Shown here in pieces: positions 9,177 through 19,143 of a stretch of DNA of 64,000 nt (its first letter is position 1; each line of letters starts with the position of its first letter). The notes under the pieces were generated by a model. It did not search any database. It was not told where the DNA came from and saw nothing but the letters and a program-made list of their open reading frames with translations. Made by a program: the position numbers and the translations under genes. The DNA is from Nostocoides sp. F2B08 (GTDB lineage: Bacteria > Actinomycetota > Actinomycetes > Actinomycetales > Dermatophilaceae): positions 1 to 64,000 of the forward strand of contig NZ_WESE01000001.1 of NCBI RefSeq assembly GCF_009184895.1. The letters run 5' to 3'.

Positions 9177-10118
9177 ATGGAGTACGACCCCGTCCTCGAC
9201 CGTCCGCTCACCGTCCCCGTCGTCGAGCGGTGCGTCGAGCTCTTGCCCGATGACGATCGGGCGGGCCGGCACTGGACACAGGAGTCGCTCGCGCGGGCGG
9301 TCGAGCTCGCGTTGGTCACGGACACGCCCCTCGACCCGACGACGTGCCGCATCATCGCCCTCGGGCTCACCTCGGCCACGAAGGAGATCGACGCGCTGAG
9401 GTGGTTCGGCCTGACGGGCATGGTCTCCGCCTCGAGCATGCGGATGAGCCTGGAGTCGGTCGTCGCCGAGCTCGACGTCGTGCCGTTCGTCAGCGCACTG
9501 CTCCAGTTCGTCGACGGGGTTCCGGAGCGGGACACTCCCCACGTCTACGCTGCGCTCGGCCCGCTCGCCGGGGGATGGGTCGACCTGGGCCGTCCGGAGA
9601 TGGCGGTCGTCGAGGACCTGCGCGGGATCATGAGCGGCTCCCTGGCCGCAGCCGGCACGTGGCGGTGCCTGGCAGCGACCGGATTCGGGCGGCTCGCCCC
9701 GATGCACATCGAGCGGGCCCTCTTCGCCCGTGACCCTGTCGGACGGCGGGGGCGGATGGACCTGCTGTGGACCCACGGCCGCGTGCCGCTCCCCCCGCTG
9801 TGGGACCTGCACCACCTCGCCCTGCGGATCATGGCGCACGGCGACGCCTTCACGGCCCTCGTCGGCGCAGGGCGGTGGCCGGCCGAGGATCAGTTCGCCG
9901 AGTCCTACATCGGAGCCTTCGGGTCGGTGCGGGACTACCGGTTGTGGGCCGCCGAGCGAGCGGGTTGGCTGACTCCGCTCATGTCGCTCCTCGCAGAGTT
10001 CGACCTCTACGACATCGTGAGCGTCGACTGGGTCGGGTTCGACCGATCCCTCGACTCCGCACTGCTCGAGGGCGACCGCTCGTTCCACGCCTTCCGACGA
10101 CCCCCAGCCCACGACTGA
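9177..10118 (+). CDS. Hypothetical protein, 313 residues
   Basis: I do not recognise a family. The protein is soluble, alpha-helical in pattern and rich in Trp (e.g. GGWVDLGRP, WRCLAATGFG, MDLLWTHGRVPLPPLWDLHHLALR), with no signal peptide, membrane helix or known catalytic motif. The start at 9177 (MEYDPVLDRPL) is chosen over the longer frame from 9111. It follows a TACGGT -10 box by six bases, and the upstream extension is low-complexity. Codon use matches the neighbours, so it is a real gene. It is divergent from leuS and meets the YhhN gene end to end (stops at 10118 and 10119). Confidence 0.7.
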   Translation: MEYDPVLDRPLTVPVVERCVELLPDDDRAGRHWTQESLARAVELALVTDTPLDPTTCRIIALGLTSATKEIDALRWFGLTGMVSASSMRMSLESVVAELDVVPFVSALLQFVDGVPERDTPHVYAALGPLAGGWVDLGRPEMAVVEDLRGIMSGSLAAAGTWRCLAATGFGRLAPMHIERALFARDPVGRRGRMDLLWTHGRVPLPPLWDLHHLALRIMAHGDAFTALVGAGRWPAEDQFAESYIGAFGSVRDYRLWAAERAGWLTPLMSLLAEFDLYDIVSVDWVGFDRSLDSALLEGDRSFHAFRRPPAHD

Positions 10119-10772
10119 TCACAGCACGGAGAGCCGTAGGGCCGACAGGACGCCGATGACGATGAGGACCTGGCCCACGTGATAGGTCACCATCACGGCC
10201 AGATCGGCGTGCCGCGCGCTCCGGACGAAGCGCGCCACGGCCAGGATCGCGTCGCTGACCATGAAGGTCATCGCGCCGAGCCCGATGAGCCACTCCCCCG
10301 TCATCCAGGCCGTCACGACCATCGCACCGATGACGACCATGTATGCGGCGACCGCCCCCGCGAGAACAGCCCCTCCCTCGCGGTACGCGGCGGGGATCAC
10401 GCGACGGGTCGCAAGGAGGACGGCGATGAGCGCCATCAGGCCGATGAGACCCCAGGCCGGCTCGGCCAGCCCGAGGGCCACGAAGGACACGACGTAGGCG
10501 AGGTGTCCGAGCAGGAACGCCGACAGACCGGCGAGGAATGCCGACTCGCCGTCCCCGAGGAGGAAGACGTCCCCGGCGAGGCAGAGGACGAGACCGACGA
10601 GCAGCCAGCGTCCCGAGATCGACTCACCGGCCCCCGCCAGGCCGGCTACGCCGATGAGGGCGACGAGGGTCAGGGGCTTCGCACCGACCACCGCGCTTCG
10701 GGTGCCGGTCGCGACGCCCCACCAGTTGACGACCGCTGCGACGACGACGGCGCTCCATGCGAGGATCAGCAC
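10119..10772 (-). CDS. YhhN family membrane protein
   Basis: This 217-residue protein has about eight predicted membrane helices. Segments such as LVLCLAGDVFLLGDGESAFLAGLSAFLLGHLAYVVSF match the conserved D..L core of the YhhN/TMEM86 family. Eukaryotic TMEM86 proteins are lysoplasmalogenases; the role of bacterial ones is mostly untested. I place the start at the GTG at 10772 (VLILAWSAV). The open frame continues to 10892, but that part runs through the hairpin at 10793-10829 and into the tRNA-derived repeats and is low-complexity. Whether it is transcribed with the tRNA upstream is unclear, since three hairpins lie between. Confidence 0.75.
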   Translation of the reverse strand: MLILAWSAVVVAAVVNWWGVATGTRSAVVGAKPLTLVALIGVAGLAGAGESISGRWLLVGLVLCLAGDVFLLGDGESAFLAGLSAFLLGHLAYVVSFVALGLAEPAWGLIGLMALIAVLLATRRVIPAAYREGGAVLAGAVAAYMVVIGAMVVTAWMTGEWLIGLGAMTFMVSDAILAVARFVRSARHADLAVMVTYHVGQVLIVIGVLSALRLSVL

Positions 10773-10792
10773 CCGGCGATCATCCCAGCCGG

Positions 10793-10829
10793 AGCCCGAG
10801 TTTCTCGCCCGGGGAGAGAAACTCGGGCT
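10793..10829. terminator. 14-bp perfect inverted repeat upstream of the YhhN gene
   Basis: AGCCCGAGTTTCTC (10793-10806) and its exact complement (10816-10829) flank a 9-nt loop. It sits about 20 bp upstream of the YhhN start on the minus strand. It may be a last terminator after the tRNA repeats or an operator for the YhhN gene. Confidence 0.5.
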
Positions 10830-10872
10830 GGGCGAGGGATCCTCACTCTTGTCCAGGTCGACGTTCGCTTGC

Positions 10873-11090
<218 letters not shown>

Positions 11091-11163
11091 GTAGGGAGTC
11101 GCGATCGCGACCACGAGAGTTTCGCAGATCCACCGGCCCATCGCCAAATCCGGGCGCTCCCGG

Positions 11164-11868
11164 TCAGGCGCGCCTCTCGTCGTTCGGCGCGTCCCCCTGC
11201 GCATGGTCGAGCATGGGGGCCCGCAGGTTCCACCCCTGCAGCCGCCACGTCGAGCCACCGAGCACGGGGAACGACGGCGGCGCCGCAAGCGTGGACTCGG
11301 CCACCTCGGCCCAGTGGCAGTTGCCGAACCCGCCGAACAGGTGCCACATCTGCGAGATCTGCAGGCCGAGCATCGTGCCGACGATCACGCGGGCGGTGAT
11401 CCCGTGCGTGGCGAGCACACCGACCCGGCCCGGCTCGAGACGACCGAGGACGTCCTCGAGCAACGGCCGGACCCGCGCCTGCACGTCGCTCAGCGACTCC
11501 CCCGATACCCCCCGCTTGAAGTCCTCGCCGCGCAGGTGCCGCTCCCGCTCCACCGCATACCGCTCCTTGACCAGCAGCCCGGACATCCCGGTCCACTCGC
11601 CGACGTCGATCTCGCGGAGCCGGCCGTCGTACGAGACTGTCACCTCGGCGGCCGAAGCGACGATGTCGCCGGTCGTCGCCGCCCGGGTCAGGTCCGACGC
11701 AACGACGAGCGCGGGCGAGCCGAGCGCGATGACCTTGGCGGCCGCCTGGGCCTGGAGCACGCCGACCTCGGTGAGGGGTGAGTCGTACTGCCCCTGCCAC
11801 ACACCCTCGCGGTTGGCACGGGACTCGCCGTGGCGCAGGACGACCAGCCGCCGTGCAGGCTCACTCAC
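11164..11868 (-). CDS. Histidine phosphatase (phosphoglycerate mutase-like)
   Basis: A 234-residue cytosolic enzyme of the histidine phosphatase superfamily. The catalytic RHG motif is at residues 12-14 (VVLRHGES), with the second catalytic His in LATHGITARV. It transfers or removes phosphate through a phosphohistidine; the acid-base Glu probably lies in the GEDF region. The substrate cannot be fixed from sequence; relatives act on phosphoglycerate, alpha-ribazole phosphate or glucosyl-3-phosphoglycerate. It lies 12 bp after rsfS on the same strand and probably belongs to the nadD-rsfS operon, a common actinobacterial order. The GTG start at 11868 has a GAGG just upstream. Confidence 0.88.
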   Translation of the reverse strand: MSEPARRLVVLRHGESRANREGVWQGQYDSPLTEVGVLQAQAAAKVIALGSPALVVASDLTRAATTGDIVASAAEVTVSYDGRLREIDVGEWTGMSGLLVKERYAVERERHLRGEDFKRGVSGESLSDVQARVRPLLEDVLGRLEPGRVGVLATHGITARVIVGTMLGLQISQMWHLFGGFGNCHWAEVAESTLAAPPSFPVLGGSTWRLQGWNLRAPMLDHAQGDAPNDERRA

Positions 11869-11880
11869 CCTCGGTCGACC

Positions 11881-12297
11881 TCATCCGAGCTCGGTGCGCT
11901 CGGCACCGGTCGTGCCGTTGGCGGCGTCCGCCGGACGTGCCGGCACCCCGAGGTCGATCGGCGGGCAGTCCCGCCAGAGACGCTCGAGCTCGTAGAACGC
12001 CGCCTCCTCCTCATGTTGCACATGAACGACGATGTCGCCGAAGTCGATGAGCACCCAGCGAGCCTCCCGGTCACCCTCCCGGCGCACGGGCTTCGCGCCG
12101 AGCTCGCGCAGGTCGTCCTCGACGGCGTCGACGATCGCACCGATCTGTCGCTCGGATCCGGCGACGACGATCACGAAGACGTCGGTCAGCGCGAGCTGGT
12201 CGGACACGTCGATGCCCTGGACGGACTCGGCGAGCTTGTCGGCCGCAGCCTTGGCGGCCGTCGTTGCGAGCTGGAGCGAACGCTCGGTCGCGGTCAC
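11881..12297 (-). CDS. rsfS: Ribosome silencing factor RsfS
   Basis: A 138-residue RsfS/Iojap protein that binds ribosomal protein L14 and blocks joining of the 30S and 50S subunits in starved cells. The core [29 protein letters not shown] and [31 protein letters not shown] are diagnostic. The C-terminal 25 residues ([12 protein letters not shown]) are a disordered tail longer than in E. coli. Its start overlaps the nadD stop by four bases, giving translational coupling, and the phosphatase gene follows. Confidence 0.95.
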   Translation of the reverse strand: MTATERSLQLATTAAKAAADKLAESVQGIDVSDQLALTDVFVIVVAGSERQIGAIVDAVEDDLRELGAKPVRREGDREARWVLIDFGDIVVHVQHEEEAAFYELERLWRDCPPIDLGVPARPADAANGTTGAERTELG

Positions 12298-13004
12298 ACT
12301 TCTCCTCGGGTGATGACGGCTCCCGTCACCGGCGCGTCCTGAGCGGAGCCGCCGGTGATGTAGAGCCGGTGTTTGTTGATGTACTGGACGACGCCGTCAG
12401 GCACGAGGTACCAGACGGGTTCACCCGCGGCGACGCGGGTGCGGCAGTCCGTCGAGCTGATCGACATGGCGGGAACCTCCTGCAGAGTGACGCCGTCCTC
12501 GGGCAGGCCGGCCTCGGAGAGGTGGTACCCCGGGCGCGTCACGCCGACGAAGTGCGCGAGCCGCCAGAGTTCGTCCGCGTCCTTCCAGGACAGGATCTGG
12601 GCGAGCGCATCGGCTCCCGTGATGAAGTACAGCTCGACGTCGGGGCGAGCGGCGTGCAGGTCGCGAAGGGTGTCGATCGTGTAGGTCGGCCCGTCGCGGT
12701 CGATGTCGACCCTGGAGACCGTGAACCGGGGGTTGGACGCGGTCGCGATGACGGTCATCAGATAGCGGTGCTCGGCCGGGGTGACGTCGTCCTTGAGGTA
12801 CGGCTGACCGGTGGGCACGAAGACGACCTCGTCGAGGTCGAGAAGTGACTGGACCTCGCTCGCGGCCACGAGGTGGCCATGGTGGATCGGGTCGAACGTC
12901 CCGCCCATGACGCCGAGCCGGAGTGGACGAGCGGGCCGTCCCCGGTCTGGGTCAGTGTCCGGCGCCAGGGTGGGTCCCGTGGAACGGGGTGACCTTGTCG
13001 TCAC
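12294..13004 (-). CDS. nadD: Nicotinate-nucleotide adenylyltransferase
   Basis: A 236-residue enzyme that joins nicotinate mononucleotide and ATP to give NaAD in NAD synthesis. The nucleotidyltransferase signature [15 protein letters not shown] is near residue 34, and the C-terminal [16 protein letters not shown] matches the second ATP-binding motif. About 28 residues precede the first beta strand, more than usual. The ATG at 13004 lies 53 bp inside the upstream small gene, and no better start is available without losing strand one. Confidence 0.95.
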   Translation of the reverse strand: MTTRSPRSTGPTLAPDTDPDRGRPARPLRLGVMGGTFDPIHHGHLVAASEVQSLLDLDEVVFVPTGQPYLKDDVTPAEHRYLMTVIATASNPRFTVSRVDIDRDGPTYTIDTLRDLHAARPDVELYFITGADALAQILSWKDADELWRLAHFVGVTRPGYHLSEAGLPEDGVTLQEVPAMSISSTDCRTRVAAGEPVWYLVPDGVVQYINKHRLYITGGSAQDAPVTGAVITRGEV

Positions 13005-13179
13005 CCTCGTGAGCCCACTTCTGGGCCGTGCCGCGGAACGCCCAGACCAGCGCGAGGCCGGACATCAGCAGGGCGAAGGCGATGATGCCGTACAGCCAGG
13101 TGGGCATCGGCAGCTCGCGCCCACCCTCGGCGGCCGCGGCCAGGATGCCGGAGAGGGCGGCAAGAACAGTCGTCGACAT
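12952..13179 (-). CDS. Small single-pass membrane protein upstream of nadD
   Basis: A 75-residue protein whose start at 13179 ([20 protein letters not shown]) is fixed by a TAGGCT -10 box seven bases upstream. It has an N-terminal hydrophobic segment, a membrane helix at about 26-47 ([21 protein letters not shown]), and a charged His-containing tail ([14 protein letters not shown]). I do not know its function. Its 3' end overlaps nadD by 53 bp, so it is the first gene of the nadD-rsfS-phosphatase operon. Confidence 0.7.
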   Translation of the reverse strand: MSTTVLAALSGILAAAAEGGRELPMPTWLYGIIAFALLMSGLALVWAFRGTAQKWAHEGDDKVTPFHGTHPGAGH

Positions 13180-13186
13180 GCGGACA

Positions 13187-13192
13187 AGCCTA
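13187..13192 (-). promoter_or_regulatory. -10 box of the nadD operon promoter
   Basis: TAGGCT lies seven bases before the ATG of the small membrane protein gene, a leaderless arrangement. Confidence 0.45.
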
Positions 13193-13343
13193 CAAGGTCG
13201 CGCCACGTGCCCGGGGTGGGGTGAGCGGCGGTGTATGCGGTGGTCGCTGCCGCTGTTCGCGTCTGCCCACGAGCGCGGTGCGCCGCGGGCGCGGCTCGAG
13301 GCGGCTCGTCACAGGTGTCCCACCTGTCACCGACACGCCGGCG

Positions 13344-13421
13344 TTGTCCACGACTTCTGTCCACAGGAGTGTGGACAACCGACGTCGTGAGTCTGGCATC
13401 GTGTGGATGGCGACGTGGACA
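13344..13421. promoter_or_regulatory. Cluster of DnaA-box-like sites
   Basis: Within 35 bp lie TTGTCCACG (13344), CTGTCCACA (13357) and TGTGGACAA (13370). The last is an exact complement of the actinobacterial DnaA box TTGTCCACA. Weaker matches follow near 13402 (CCATCCACA on the minus strand) and 13413 (CTGTCCACG, minus). Mixed orientation and close spacing resemble DnaA titration or reactivation sites. No dnaA or dnaN is nearby, so this is unlikely to be oriC. Confidence 0.45.
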
Positions 13422-13699
13422 GCACGCTCCGCCGGGCAGGGGGTTGCGTTCCCCCGACGCGGACGACTACACAGGTATGCGGCACGCTTCGCAGGGTCCT
13501 CGGGCCCATCGGCGAAGACGGGCCCGAGCGGAAAACGGGATCACTGTCGGCGTCCCTGGACGATGACGACGACATGTCCCCTGCCACATCGGCGGGGGTG
13601 CCGAGCCACGAGCGACGTCGTGGTGGTGACCCGAGACCGGGAGGGGCCGGTGCCATCGGTTCCGTCACGACGGACCACCCACCGTCGCAGTGGACCTGG

Positions 13700-13756
13700 A
13701 GGCCCTCGAGCTCATACCTCGGGGGCCTCAGCCACGCTCCGGTGGCTCGAGGGACG
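13700..13756. terminator. Hairpins downstream of proA
   Basis: AGGCCCTCGAG (13700-13710) pairs with CTCGGGGGCCT (13718-13728), with one G-U pair. A second hairpin GCCAC/GTGGC follows around 13731-13746. They start just past the proA stop on the minus strand and probably end that transcript. Confidence 0.45.
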
Positions 13757-13778
13757 CGACCGCACTAGAGCGGGCGGA

Positions 13779-15089
13779 TCAGGTGCGGATCTGGCCGTCG
13801 CCCTCGACGATCCACTTCGTCGTCGTCAGCTCGGGCAGGGCCATCGGCCCACGGGCATGCAGCTTCTGGGTCGAGATGCCGATCTCCGCACCGAAGCCGA
13901 ACTCCCCGCCGTCGGTGAACCTCGTCGACGCGTTGACCATGACCGCGGCTGCGTCGACCTCGGCGACGAACCTTCGCGCCGCGGCACGATCCTCGGTGAC
14001 GATCGCCTCGGTATGGCCCGTGCCGTAGCGGTCGATGTGGGCGATCGCCTCGTCGAGCGTGTCCACGACGACGACGCTCATCTCCAGGCCGTGGAACTCC
14101 TCGGCGAAGTCCTCCGGGGTCGCGTCGCGGTGCGGGATGTCGTAGGAACGGGCCACCACCGACGCGCGGGGGCCGGCGGCGAGCACTACCCCGGCCTGAT
14201 GCAGGGCCTGGAGCACCCGCGGCAGGAACACCGCCGACAGGTCGCTGTGGACGACGAGCGACTCGGCAGCGTTGCACACGCTCGGCCGTTGCGTCTTGGA
14301 GTTCAGCACGATCGCGAGCGCCTTGTCGAGGTCGGCGGCCGCGTCGACGTAGACGTGACAGTTGCCTATGCCGGTCTCGATGACCGGCACCGTCGACGAG
14401 GTGACGACCGTCTGGATCAGGTCGGCGCCGCCGCGCGGGATGAGGAGGTCGACCAGACCCCGTGCGGTCATCAGGGCGCGCACCGCCTCGTGGCCCCCCT
14501 CGAGCAGTGCGACGGCGTCAGCCGGCAGACCCTGGGCGGACAGCCCGCGCCGGATGACGTCGACCAGCGCGCGGTTGGTGCTCGCGGCGGCCGAGCCACC
14601 CCGCAGGATGACGGCGTTCCCGCTCTTGAGGCCGAGCCCTGCGGCGTCGACCGTGACGTTGGGCCGCGCCTCGTAGATCATGCCGATGACCCCCATCGGC
14701 ACCCGGACCTGCCGGATCTGCAGACCGTTGGGAAGGGTCGAGCCCCGCACGATTTCGCCGACCGGATCGGGTAGCCCGGCCACGTCGCGCAGGGCGTCGG
14801 CGACGGCCGCGACCCGGGATCGGTCGAGACGCAGCCGGTCCAGCAGGCTCTCGGCCATCCCGTCCGCACGGCCCCGGGCGAGGTCTTCCTCGTTCGCGGC
14901 GACAATGTCGTCGGCGGCGGCGTCGACGGCGTCGGCGATCGCGCGCAGTGCCGCGTCCTTCTCGGCTCGCGACAGCAGGGCCACCGTCCGAGCAGCCTCG
15001 CGAGCCGCGGTGGCGAGTCGGCGGACCTGGGCCGCTCCGTCGAGGTCGTGGACCGATGAGGAGGCCGTGGTCTGCGCTGGCGTCGTCAT
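13779..15089 (-). CDS. proA: Glutamate-5-semialdehyde dehydrogenase
   Basis: A 436-residue NADPH-dependent enzyme that reduces gamma-glutamyl phosphate to glutamate semialdehyde in proline synthesis. The catalytic cysteine lies in [11 protein letters not shown], and the nucleotide site includes [12 protein letters not shown]. The C-terminal [20 protein letters not shown] is typical. The ATG at 15089 follows a TACCAT box by six bases, which favours it over the longer frame to 15179. It is separated from proB by pdxY, which lies on the other strand; in many actinomycetes proB and proA are adjacent. Confidence 0.97.
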   Translation of the reverse strand: MTTPAQTTASSSVHDLDGAAQVRRLATAAREAARTVALLSRAEKDAALRAIADAVDAAADDIVAANEEDLARGRADGMAESLLDRLRLDRSRVAAVADALRDVAGLPDPVGEIVRGSTLPNGLQIRQVRVPMGVIGMIYEARPNVTVDAAGLGLKSGNAVILRGGSAAASTNRALVDVIRRGLSAQGLPADAVALLEGGHEAVRALMTARGLVDLLIPRGGADLIQTVVTSSTVPVIETGIGNCHVYVDAAADLDKALAIVLNSKTQRPSVCNAAESLVVHSDLSAVFLPRVLQALHQAGVVLAAGPRASVVARSYDIPHRDATPEDFAEEFHGLEMSVVVVDTLDEAIAHIDRYGTGHTEAIVTEDRAAARRFVAEVDAAAVMVNASTRFTDGGEFGFGAEIGISTQKLHARGPMALPELTTTKWIVEGDGQIRT

Positions 15090-15095
15090 GGCCTC

Positions 15096-15101
15096 ATGGT
15101 A
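15096..15101 (-). promoter_or_regulatory. -10 box of the proA promoter
   Basis: TACCAT followed by six bases and ATG; leaderless geometry. Confidence 0.45.
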
Positions 15102-15197
15102 GGCGGCGCCGCCGACCGACCCCGGTGAGGTCCGCATACCGTCGCGAACCCTGCATCGCCTTCGCGGGGGTCCGGGCACCTGAGAGGATGGGTTCTC

Positions 15198-16058
15198 GTG
15201 AGCACGACGACGATCCTCTCCATCCAGTCATCGGTGGCCTTCGGACACGTGGGCAACAGCGCCGCCGTCTTCCCCCTCCAGCGGCTCGGGGTGGAGGTGT
15301 GGCCCGTCTACACGGTGCACTTCTCGAACCACACCGGGTACGGTGCCTGGCGCGGTCCGCTCCTCGCCGCGGAGGACGTGCGCGAGGTGATCACCGGGGT
15401 CGAGGAGCGCGGCGCGATGCCGGAGGTCGATGCGGTGCTCTCCGGGTACCAGGGCGGCACGCAGATCGGGGACGTGATCCTCGACGCCGTGGCGCGCGTC
15501 AAGGCCGCCAACCCGGAGGCGATCTATGCGTGCGACCCCGTCATGGGCAACGCCACGTCGGGCTGCTTCGTCCATCCGGACATCCCGGTGCTGCTGCGTG
15601 AGCGAGTCGTCCCGCAGGCCGACCTCATCACGCCGAACCAGTTCGAGCTCGGCTTCCTCACGGGCACCGAGCCCGACGACCTCGAGTCGACCCTCGCCGC
15701 CGTCGAGAAGGCCCGCGAGATGGGTCCGTCGACGGTCCTGGTCACCTCGGTCCTGCAGCCCGACCGCCCCGAGGACACCATCGAGATGCTCGCGGTCCAC
15801 GGCGAGGGGGCGTGGATCGTGCGCACCCCACACCTGCCGATGAAGGCGAACGGGTCGGGGGACGTGACCGCGGCGCTGTTCACGGCCCACTTGCTCGACA
15901 CCGGCGATGCGGGCCTCGCCCTCGGCCGGACGGTGTCCAGCGTGTTCGACCTCCTGCAGACGACCCTCGACTCCGGTCGGCGCGAGCTGCAGCTAATCCA
16001 GAGTCAGGACGCGATCGCGAACCCACGGATGCAGTTCGAGGTCACCCGGCTGCGCTGA
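15198..16058 (+). CDS. pdxY: Pyridoxal kinase PdxY
   Basis: A 286-residue ribokinase-family enzyme that phosphorylates pyridoxal to pyridoxal 5'-phosphate in the B6 salvage pathway. The N-terminus [20 protein letters not shown] is the PdxY/PdxK signature. The catalytic Asp lies in [18 protein letters not shown], and CDPVMGN and [12 protein letters not shown] are conserved lid and substrate segments. The GTG start at 15198 is in the 108-bp gap shared with the divergent proA promoter. It converges on proB with only 19 bp between stops. It sits inside the proline genes, perhaps only by rearrangement. Confidence 0.93.
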   Translation: MSTTTILSIQSSVAFGHVGNSAAVFPLQRLGVEVWPVYTVHFSNHTGYGAWRGPLLAAEDVREVITGVEERGAMPEVDAVLSGYQGGTQIGDVILDAVARVKAANPEAIYACDPVMGNATSGCFVHPDIPVLLRERVVPQADLITPNQFELGFLTGTEPDDLESTLAAVEKAREMGPSTVLVTSVLQPDRPEDTIEMLAVHGEGAWIVRTPHLPMKANGSGDVTAALFTAHLLDTGDAGLALGRTVSSVFDLLQTTLDSGRRELQLIQSQDAIANPRMQFEVTRLR

Positions 16059-16077
16059 TGAGTCAGCGGCGCACTCT

Positions 16078-17193
16078 TCAGAGCAGGACGAGGTCGTCCC
16101 GGTGGATGACCTCACGCTCGTACGCCGGGCCGAGCTCGCGCGCGAGGTCGCGCGTGCTGCGGCCGAGCATGATCGGCAGCTCGGCCGACGAGTAGTTCAC
16201 GAGGCCGCGCGCGACAACCGCCCCCTCGCTCGCACACACGTCGACCGCGTCGCCCTCGGAGAACGTGCCGTGCACCTCGGTCACCCCCGCCGGGAGCAGC
16301 GAGGTCCGACGCTCGACGAGCGCGCGGACCGCGCCGGCGTCGACGACGAGGCGCCCCCGCACCGACGTCGCGTGGGCCAGCCACAGCTGGCGGGAGCGCC
16401 GGCGGCGCGCACTGGGGGCGAAGACCGTGCCCACGTCACCACCCGTGAGTGCCTCGGCCGCCCGGGCCGCGCTGGTCAGGACCGTCGTGATGCCCGCGGC
16501 GTTGGCGATCGCAGCGGCGTCGACCTTGGTCACCATCCCCCCGCTGCCGACATGCGAGCCGGTGCCGCCGACGTCGACACCGCGCAGGTCGTCCTCGCCG
16601 CCGATCCGAGGGATCCGGCGCGCGTCGCCGCGACTCGGCGGACCGTCGTAGAGCGCGTCGACGTCGCTGAGCAGCAGGAGTGCATCAGCATGGACGAGGT
16701 GGGCCACGAGAGCGGCGAGGCGGTCGTTGTCGCCGAAGCGGATCTCCTGGGTCGCCACCGTGTCGTTCTCGTTGACGATCGGCATGATGCCGAGGTCGAG
16801 CAGCTTCTCGAGCGTGCGACGGGCGTTGGTGTAGTGCGCCCGGCGGGTGACGTCGTCGGCCGTGAGCAGCACCTGGCCGACCGTCAGTCCGTGGTCGGCG
16901 AACGCCTGCTGGTATGCGGTGATGAGGGCGCCCTGTCCCACACTGGCGGCGGCTTGCTGGGTGGCGAGATCTCGAGGACGGGTCCGCAACCCGAGTGGCC
17001 CGAGGCCGGCGGCGATCGCACCCGAGGAGACCAGGACGACCTGCCGGCCCCCGAGACGACGGGCTGCGAGCAGGTCGACGAGCGCCCGCAGCCGGCCGAT
17101 GTCGAGTCGACCTCCGCTCGCGCCGGTGAGGGACGAGGACCCCACCTTGACGACGAGGCGCTGGGCGTCGACCAGGCGCTGCCGCTCAGACAT
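16078..17193 (-). CDS. proB: Glutamate 5-kinase with C-terminal PUA domain
   Basis: A 371-residue enzyme that phosphorylates glutamate as the first step of proline synthesis and is usually inhibited by proline. The amino-acid kinase domain (1-260) shows [39 protein letters not shown] with [12 protein letters not shown], and [16 protein letters not shown] domain (about 275-360, [16 protein letters not shown]) is complete. The ATG at 17193 overlaps the obg stop by eight bases, so proB is translated from the obg message. Confidence 0.97.
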   Translation of the reverse strand: MSERQRLVDAQRLVVKVGSSSLTGASGGRLDIGRLRALVDLLAARRLGGRQVVLVSSGAIAAGLGPLGLRTRPRDLATQQAAASVGQGALITAYQQAFADHGLTVGQVLLTADDVTRRAHYTNARRTLEKLLDLGIMPIVNENDTVATQEIRFGDNDRLAALVAHLVHADALLLLSDVDALYDGPPSRGDARRIPRIGGEDDLRGVDVGGTGSHVGSGGMVTKVDAAAIANAAGITTVLTSAARAAEALTGGDVGTVFAPSARRRRSRQLWLAHATSVRGRLVVDAGAVRALVERRTSLLPAGVTEVHGTFSEGDAVDVCASEGAVVARGLVNYSSAELPIMLGRSTRDLARELGPAYEREVIHRDDLVLL

Positions 17194-18700
17194 CGTCGCC
17201 GTGCGACCAGTGTCCTGCCCGGCGCTCGGCGTCGAGCTCGTCTCGGGCGGCGGTCTGGGCGTCCTTGCGCGCGTGGAACTCATCGCGCTTCTCGGCCCGG
17301 CTCTTGCGGCCGTACTCCTCGAGACGCAGGTCGGTGCCGCGCGGCCCCGTGAGGTGCTCGGCGCCGCTCATCATCGTCGGCTCCCAGTCGAAGACGACGG
17401 CGTCGTCGGCGGGCCCGATCAGCACGGTCGACCCGGCGACGGCTCCTGCCGCGAAGAGCGCCTCTTCCACTCCAAGGCGACCCAGTCGGTCGGCGAGGTA
17501 GCCGACGGCCTCGTCGTTGGAGAAGTCGGTCTGGCGGACCCAGCGCGTGGGCCGCTCCCCCTCGACGCGGAACACCTCACCGTCGGGACCGTTCTCCCGC
17601 ACGATGCGGAAGCCGCTGTCGTCGACGGCGCGAGGGCGCAGCACCTGGCGCGGCGGCTCGACGATGGGCAGGTCCTCCCGAGCCTGCCGCACGTGCCGCG
17701 CGAGCGCGAACGTGAGCTCCTTGAGCCCGGTGTGGGCCACGGCGGAGACGACGTGCACCTCGAGCCCGCGTGCCTCCAGGTCGGGCCGGACCATCTCGGC
17801 GAGCTCTCGGGCGTCAGGAACATCGGCCTTGTTCAACACGACGACGCGGGTGCGCTCGGACAGCGGCCGCCCCCCGAGCGAGTCGTCGGGGACGTAGGCC
17901 GCGAGCTCGGCCTCGATGACATCGAGGTCGGTGAGGGGATCCCGGCCCGGCTCGAGCGTCGCGCAGTCGATGACGTGGACGAGCACCGAGCACCGCTCGA
18001 TGTGCCGGAGGAACTCGAGTCCGAGGCCCTTGCCCATGCTCGCACCCGGGATCAACCCGGGGACGTCGGCGACGGTGAATCGCTCGGACCCGGCCGTGAC
18101 CACGCCGAGGTTCGGTACGAGCGTGGTGAAGGGGTAGTCGGCGATCTTGGGACGGGCGGCCGACAGGACAGAGACCAGCGAGGACTTGCCGGCGCTGGGG
18201 AAGCCGATGAGGGCCACGTCGGCCAGCGACTTCAGCTCGAGCACCACGTCGAGGGTCTCGCCCGGCTCGCCGAGAAGGGCGAAGCCGGGCGCCTTGCGGC
18301 GCGGGCTGGCGAGAGCCTTGTTGCCCAGGCCACCACGCCCGCCGCGGGCGACGACGAAGGACTGGCCCGCTGCGACGAGGTCCGCGAGGACCTCGCCGGT
18401 GGCGTCCTTGACAACGGTCCCCGCCGGAACCGTGAGCACGAGATCCTCGCCGTCGGCGCCGTTGCGCTCGTCGCCGGCTCCCGGCCGGCCGTTCGGCGCC
18501 TTGCGGTGCGGGCTGTGGTGGTAGTCGAGGAGCGTGGTGACCTGCGGGTCGACGGCGATCACGACCGACCCACCCCGCCCGCCGTTGCCTCCGTCGGGTC
18601 CACCGAGGGGTTTGAACTTCTCGCGTTTGACCGAGGCGACACCGTGGCCACCGTGCCCCGCGGCGACGTGCAACGTCACCCGGTCGACGAACGTGGCCAT
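17186..18700 (-). CDS. obg: Obg/CgtA GTPase
   Basis: A 504-residue GTPase that binds the 50S subunit and links ribosome assembly to stress and (p)ppGpp. The glycine-rich Obg fold (1-158, [15 protein letters not shown]) is followed by the GTPase domain with G1 [10 protein letters not shown], switch region [11 protein letters not shown]3 DVPGLI and G4 NKAD. The C-terminal OCT domain (about 340-430) and a charged tail ([16 protein letters not shown]) complete it. The gene is upstream of and coupled to proB, and downstream of rplU-rpmA, the standard order. An AGGAG lies upstream of the ATG. Confidence 0.98.
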   Translation of the reverse strand: MATFVDRVTLHVAAGHGGHGVASVKREKFKPLGGPDGGNGGRGGSVVIAVDPQVTTLLDYHHSPHRKAPNGRPGAGDERNGADGEDLVLTVPAGTVVKDATGEVLADLVAAGQSFVVARGGRGGLGNKALASPRRKAPGFALLGEPGETLDVVLELKSLADVALIGFPSAGKSSLVSVLSAARPKIADYPFTTLVPNLGVVTAGSERFTVADVPGLIPGASMGKGLGLEFLRHIERCSVLVHVIDCATLEPGRDPLTDLDVIEAELAAYVPDDSLGGRPLSERTRVVVLNKADVPDARELAEMVRPDLEARGLEVHVVSAVAHTGLKELTFALARHVRQAREDLPIVEPPRQVLRPRAVDDSGFRIVRENGPDGEVFRVEGERPTRWVRQTDFSNDEAVGYLADRLGRLGVEEALFAAGAVAGSTVLIGPADDAVVFDWEPTMMSGAEHLTGPRGTDLRLEEYGRKSRAEKRDEFHARKDAQTAARDELDAERRAGHWSHGDDV

Positions 18701-18765
18701 CGCGTATGCGCTCCTAGGGTCTGGGCGTCGAGCGTCCAGTCTGTCAGGGGGTCGGGAACGGCGAA

Positions 18766-18787
18766 GGGCGGGCCAGGCGGCCCGCCC
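18766..18787. terminator. Hairpin between rpmA and obg
   Basis: A 9-bp stem GGGCGGGCC / GGCCCGCCC with a 4-nt loop lies in the 129-bp gap between rpmA and obg. It probably ends the rplU-rpmA transcript, at least in part. Confidence 0.6.
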
Positions 18788-18829
18788 CTCGCATCCTCAC
18801 CGCGGGCTCGGGCCCGTTGGGAGGTGACG

Positions 18830-19084
18830 TCAGTCGACGGGGACGACGTTGACGGTCTTGCGGCCGCGCTTGCTGCCGAACTCGACGGCGCCGGCGACGA
18901 GCGCGAACAGCGTGTCGTCACCACCGCGGCCGACGCCGTTGCCCGGGTGGAACTTCGTGCCGCGCTGGCGGACGAGGATCTCACCGGCGCTGACGACCTG
19001 GCCGCCGTAGCGCTTGACGCCGAGGAACTGGGGATTGGAGTCGCGACCGTTGCGGGTCGAGGACGCACCCTTCTTGTGTGCCAT
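18830..19084 (-). CDS. rpmA: Ribosomal protein L27
   Basis: An 84-residue large-subunit protein near the peptidyl-transferase centre. The N-terminus [19 protein letters not shown] has the invariant L27 start, with no cleavable extension of the Firmicutes type. [21 protein letters not shown] is diagnostic. It lies 59 bp after rplU and is cotranscribed with it. Confidence 0.99.
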   Translation of the reverse strand: MAHKKGASSTRNGRDSNPQFLGVKRYGGQVVSAGEILVRQRGTKFHPGNGVGRGGDDTLFALVAGAVEFGSKRGRKTVNVVPVD

Positions 19085-19143
19085 GTCTGTACCTACTTCG
19101 TGAGAGGGGGATCCGTGGTGGTGTCGTTCGGACGGGGCGTCGC

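Larger units (their letters stand above)
13207..13778. other. 572-bp gap without a convincing gene
   Basis: The gap lies between the divergently facing ends of the nadD operon (5' side) and proA (3' side). Open frames on both strands are Pro/Arg/Ser-rich and look like high-GC shadows. It holds the DnaA-box cluster (13344-13421), two copies of the window-wide TATGCGG motif (13234, 13476) and hairpins past proA (13700-13756). Confidence 0.6.

Noticed and set aside
13403-13768. Frame of 121 codons in the gap before proA, and an antisense frame at 13327-13668
   Set aside because: Both are Pro/Ser/Arg-rich without any family feature, and they cross the DnaA-box cluster and hairpins. No ribosome-binding site or -10 box fits.
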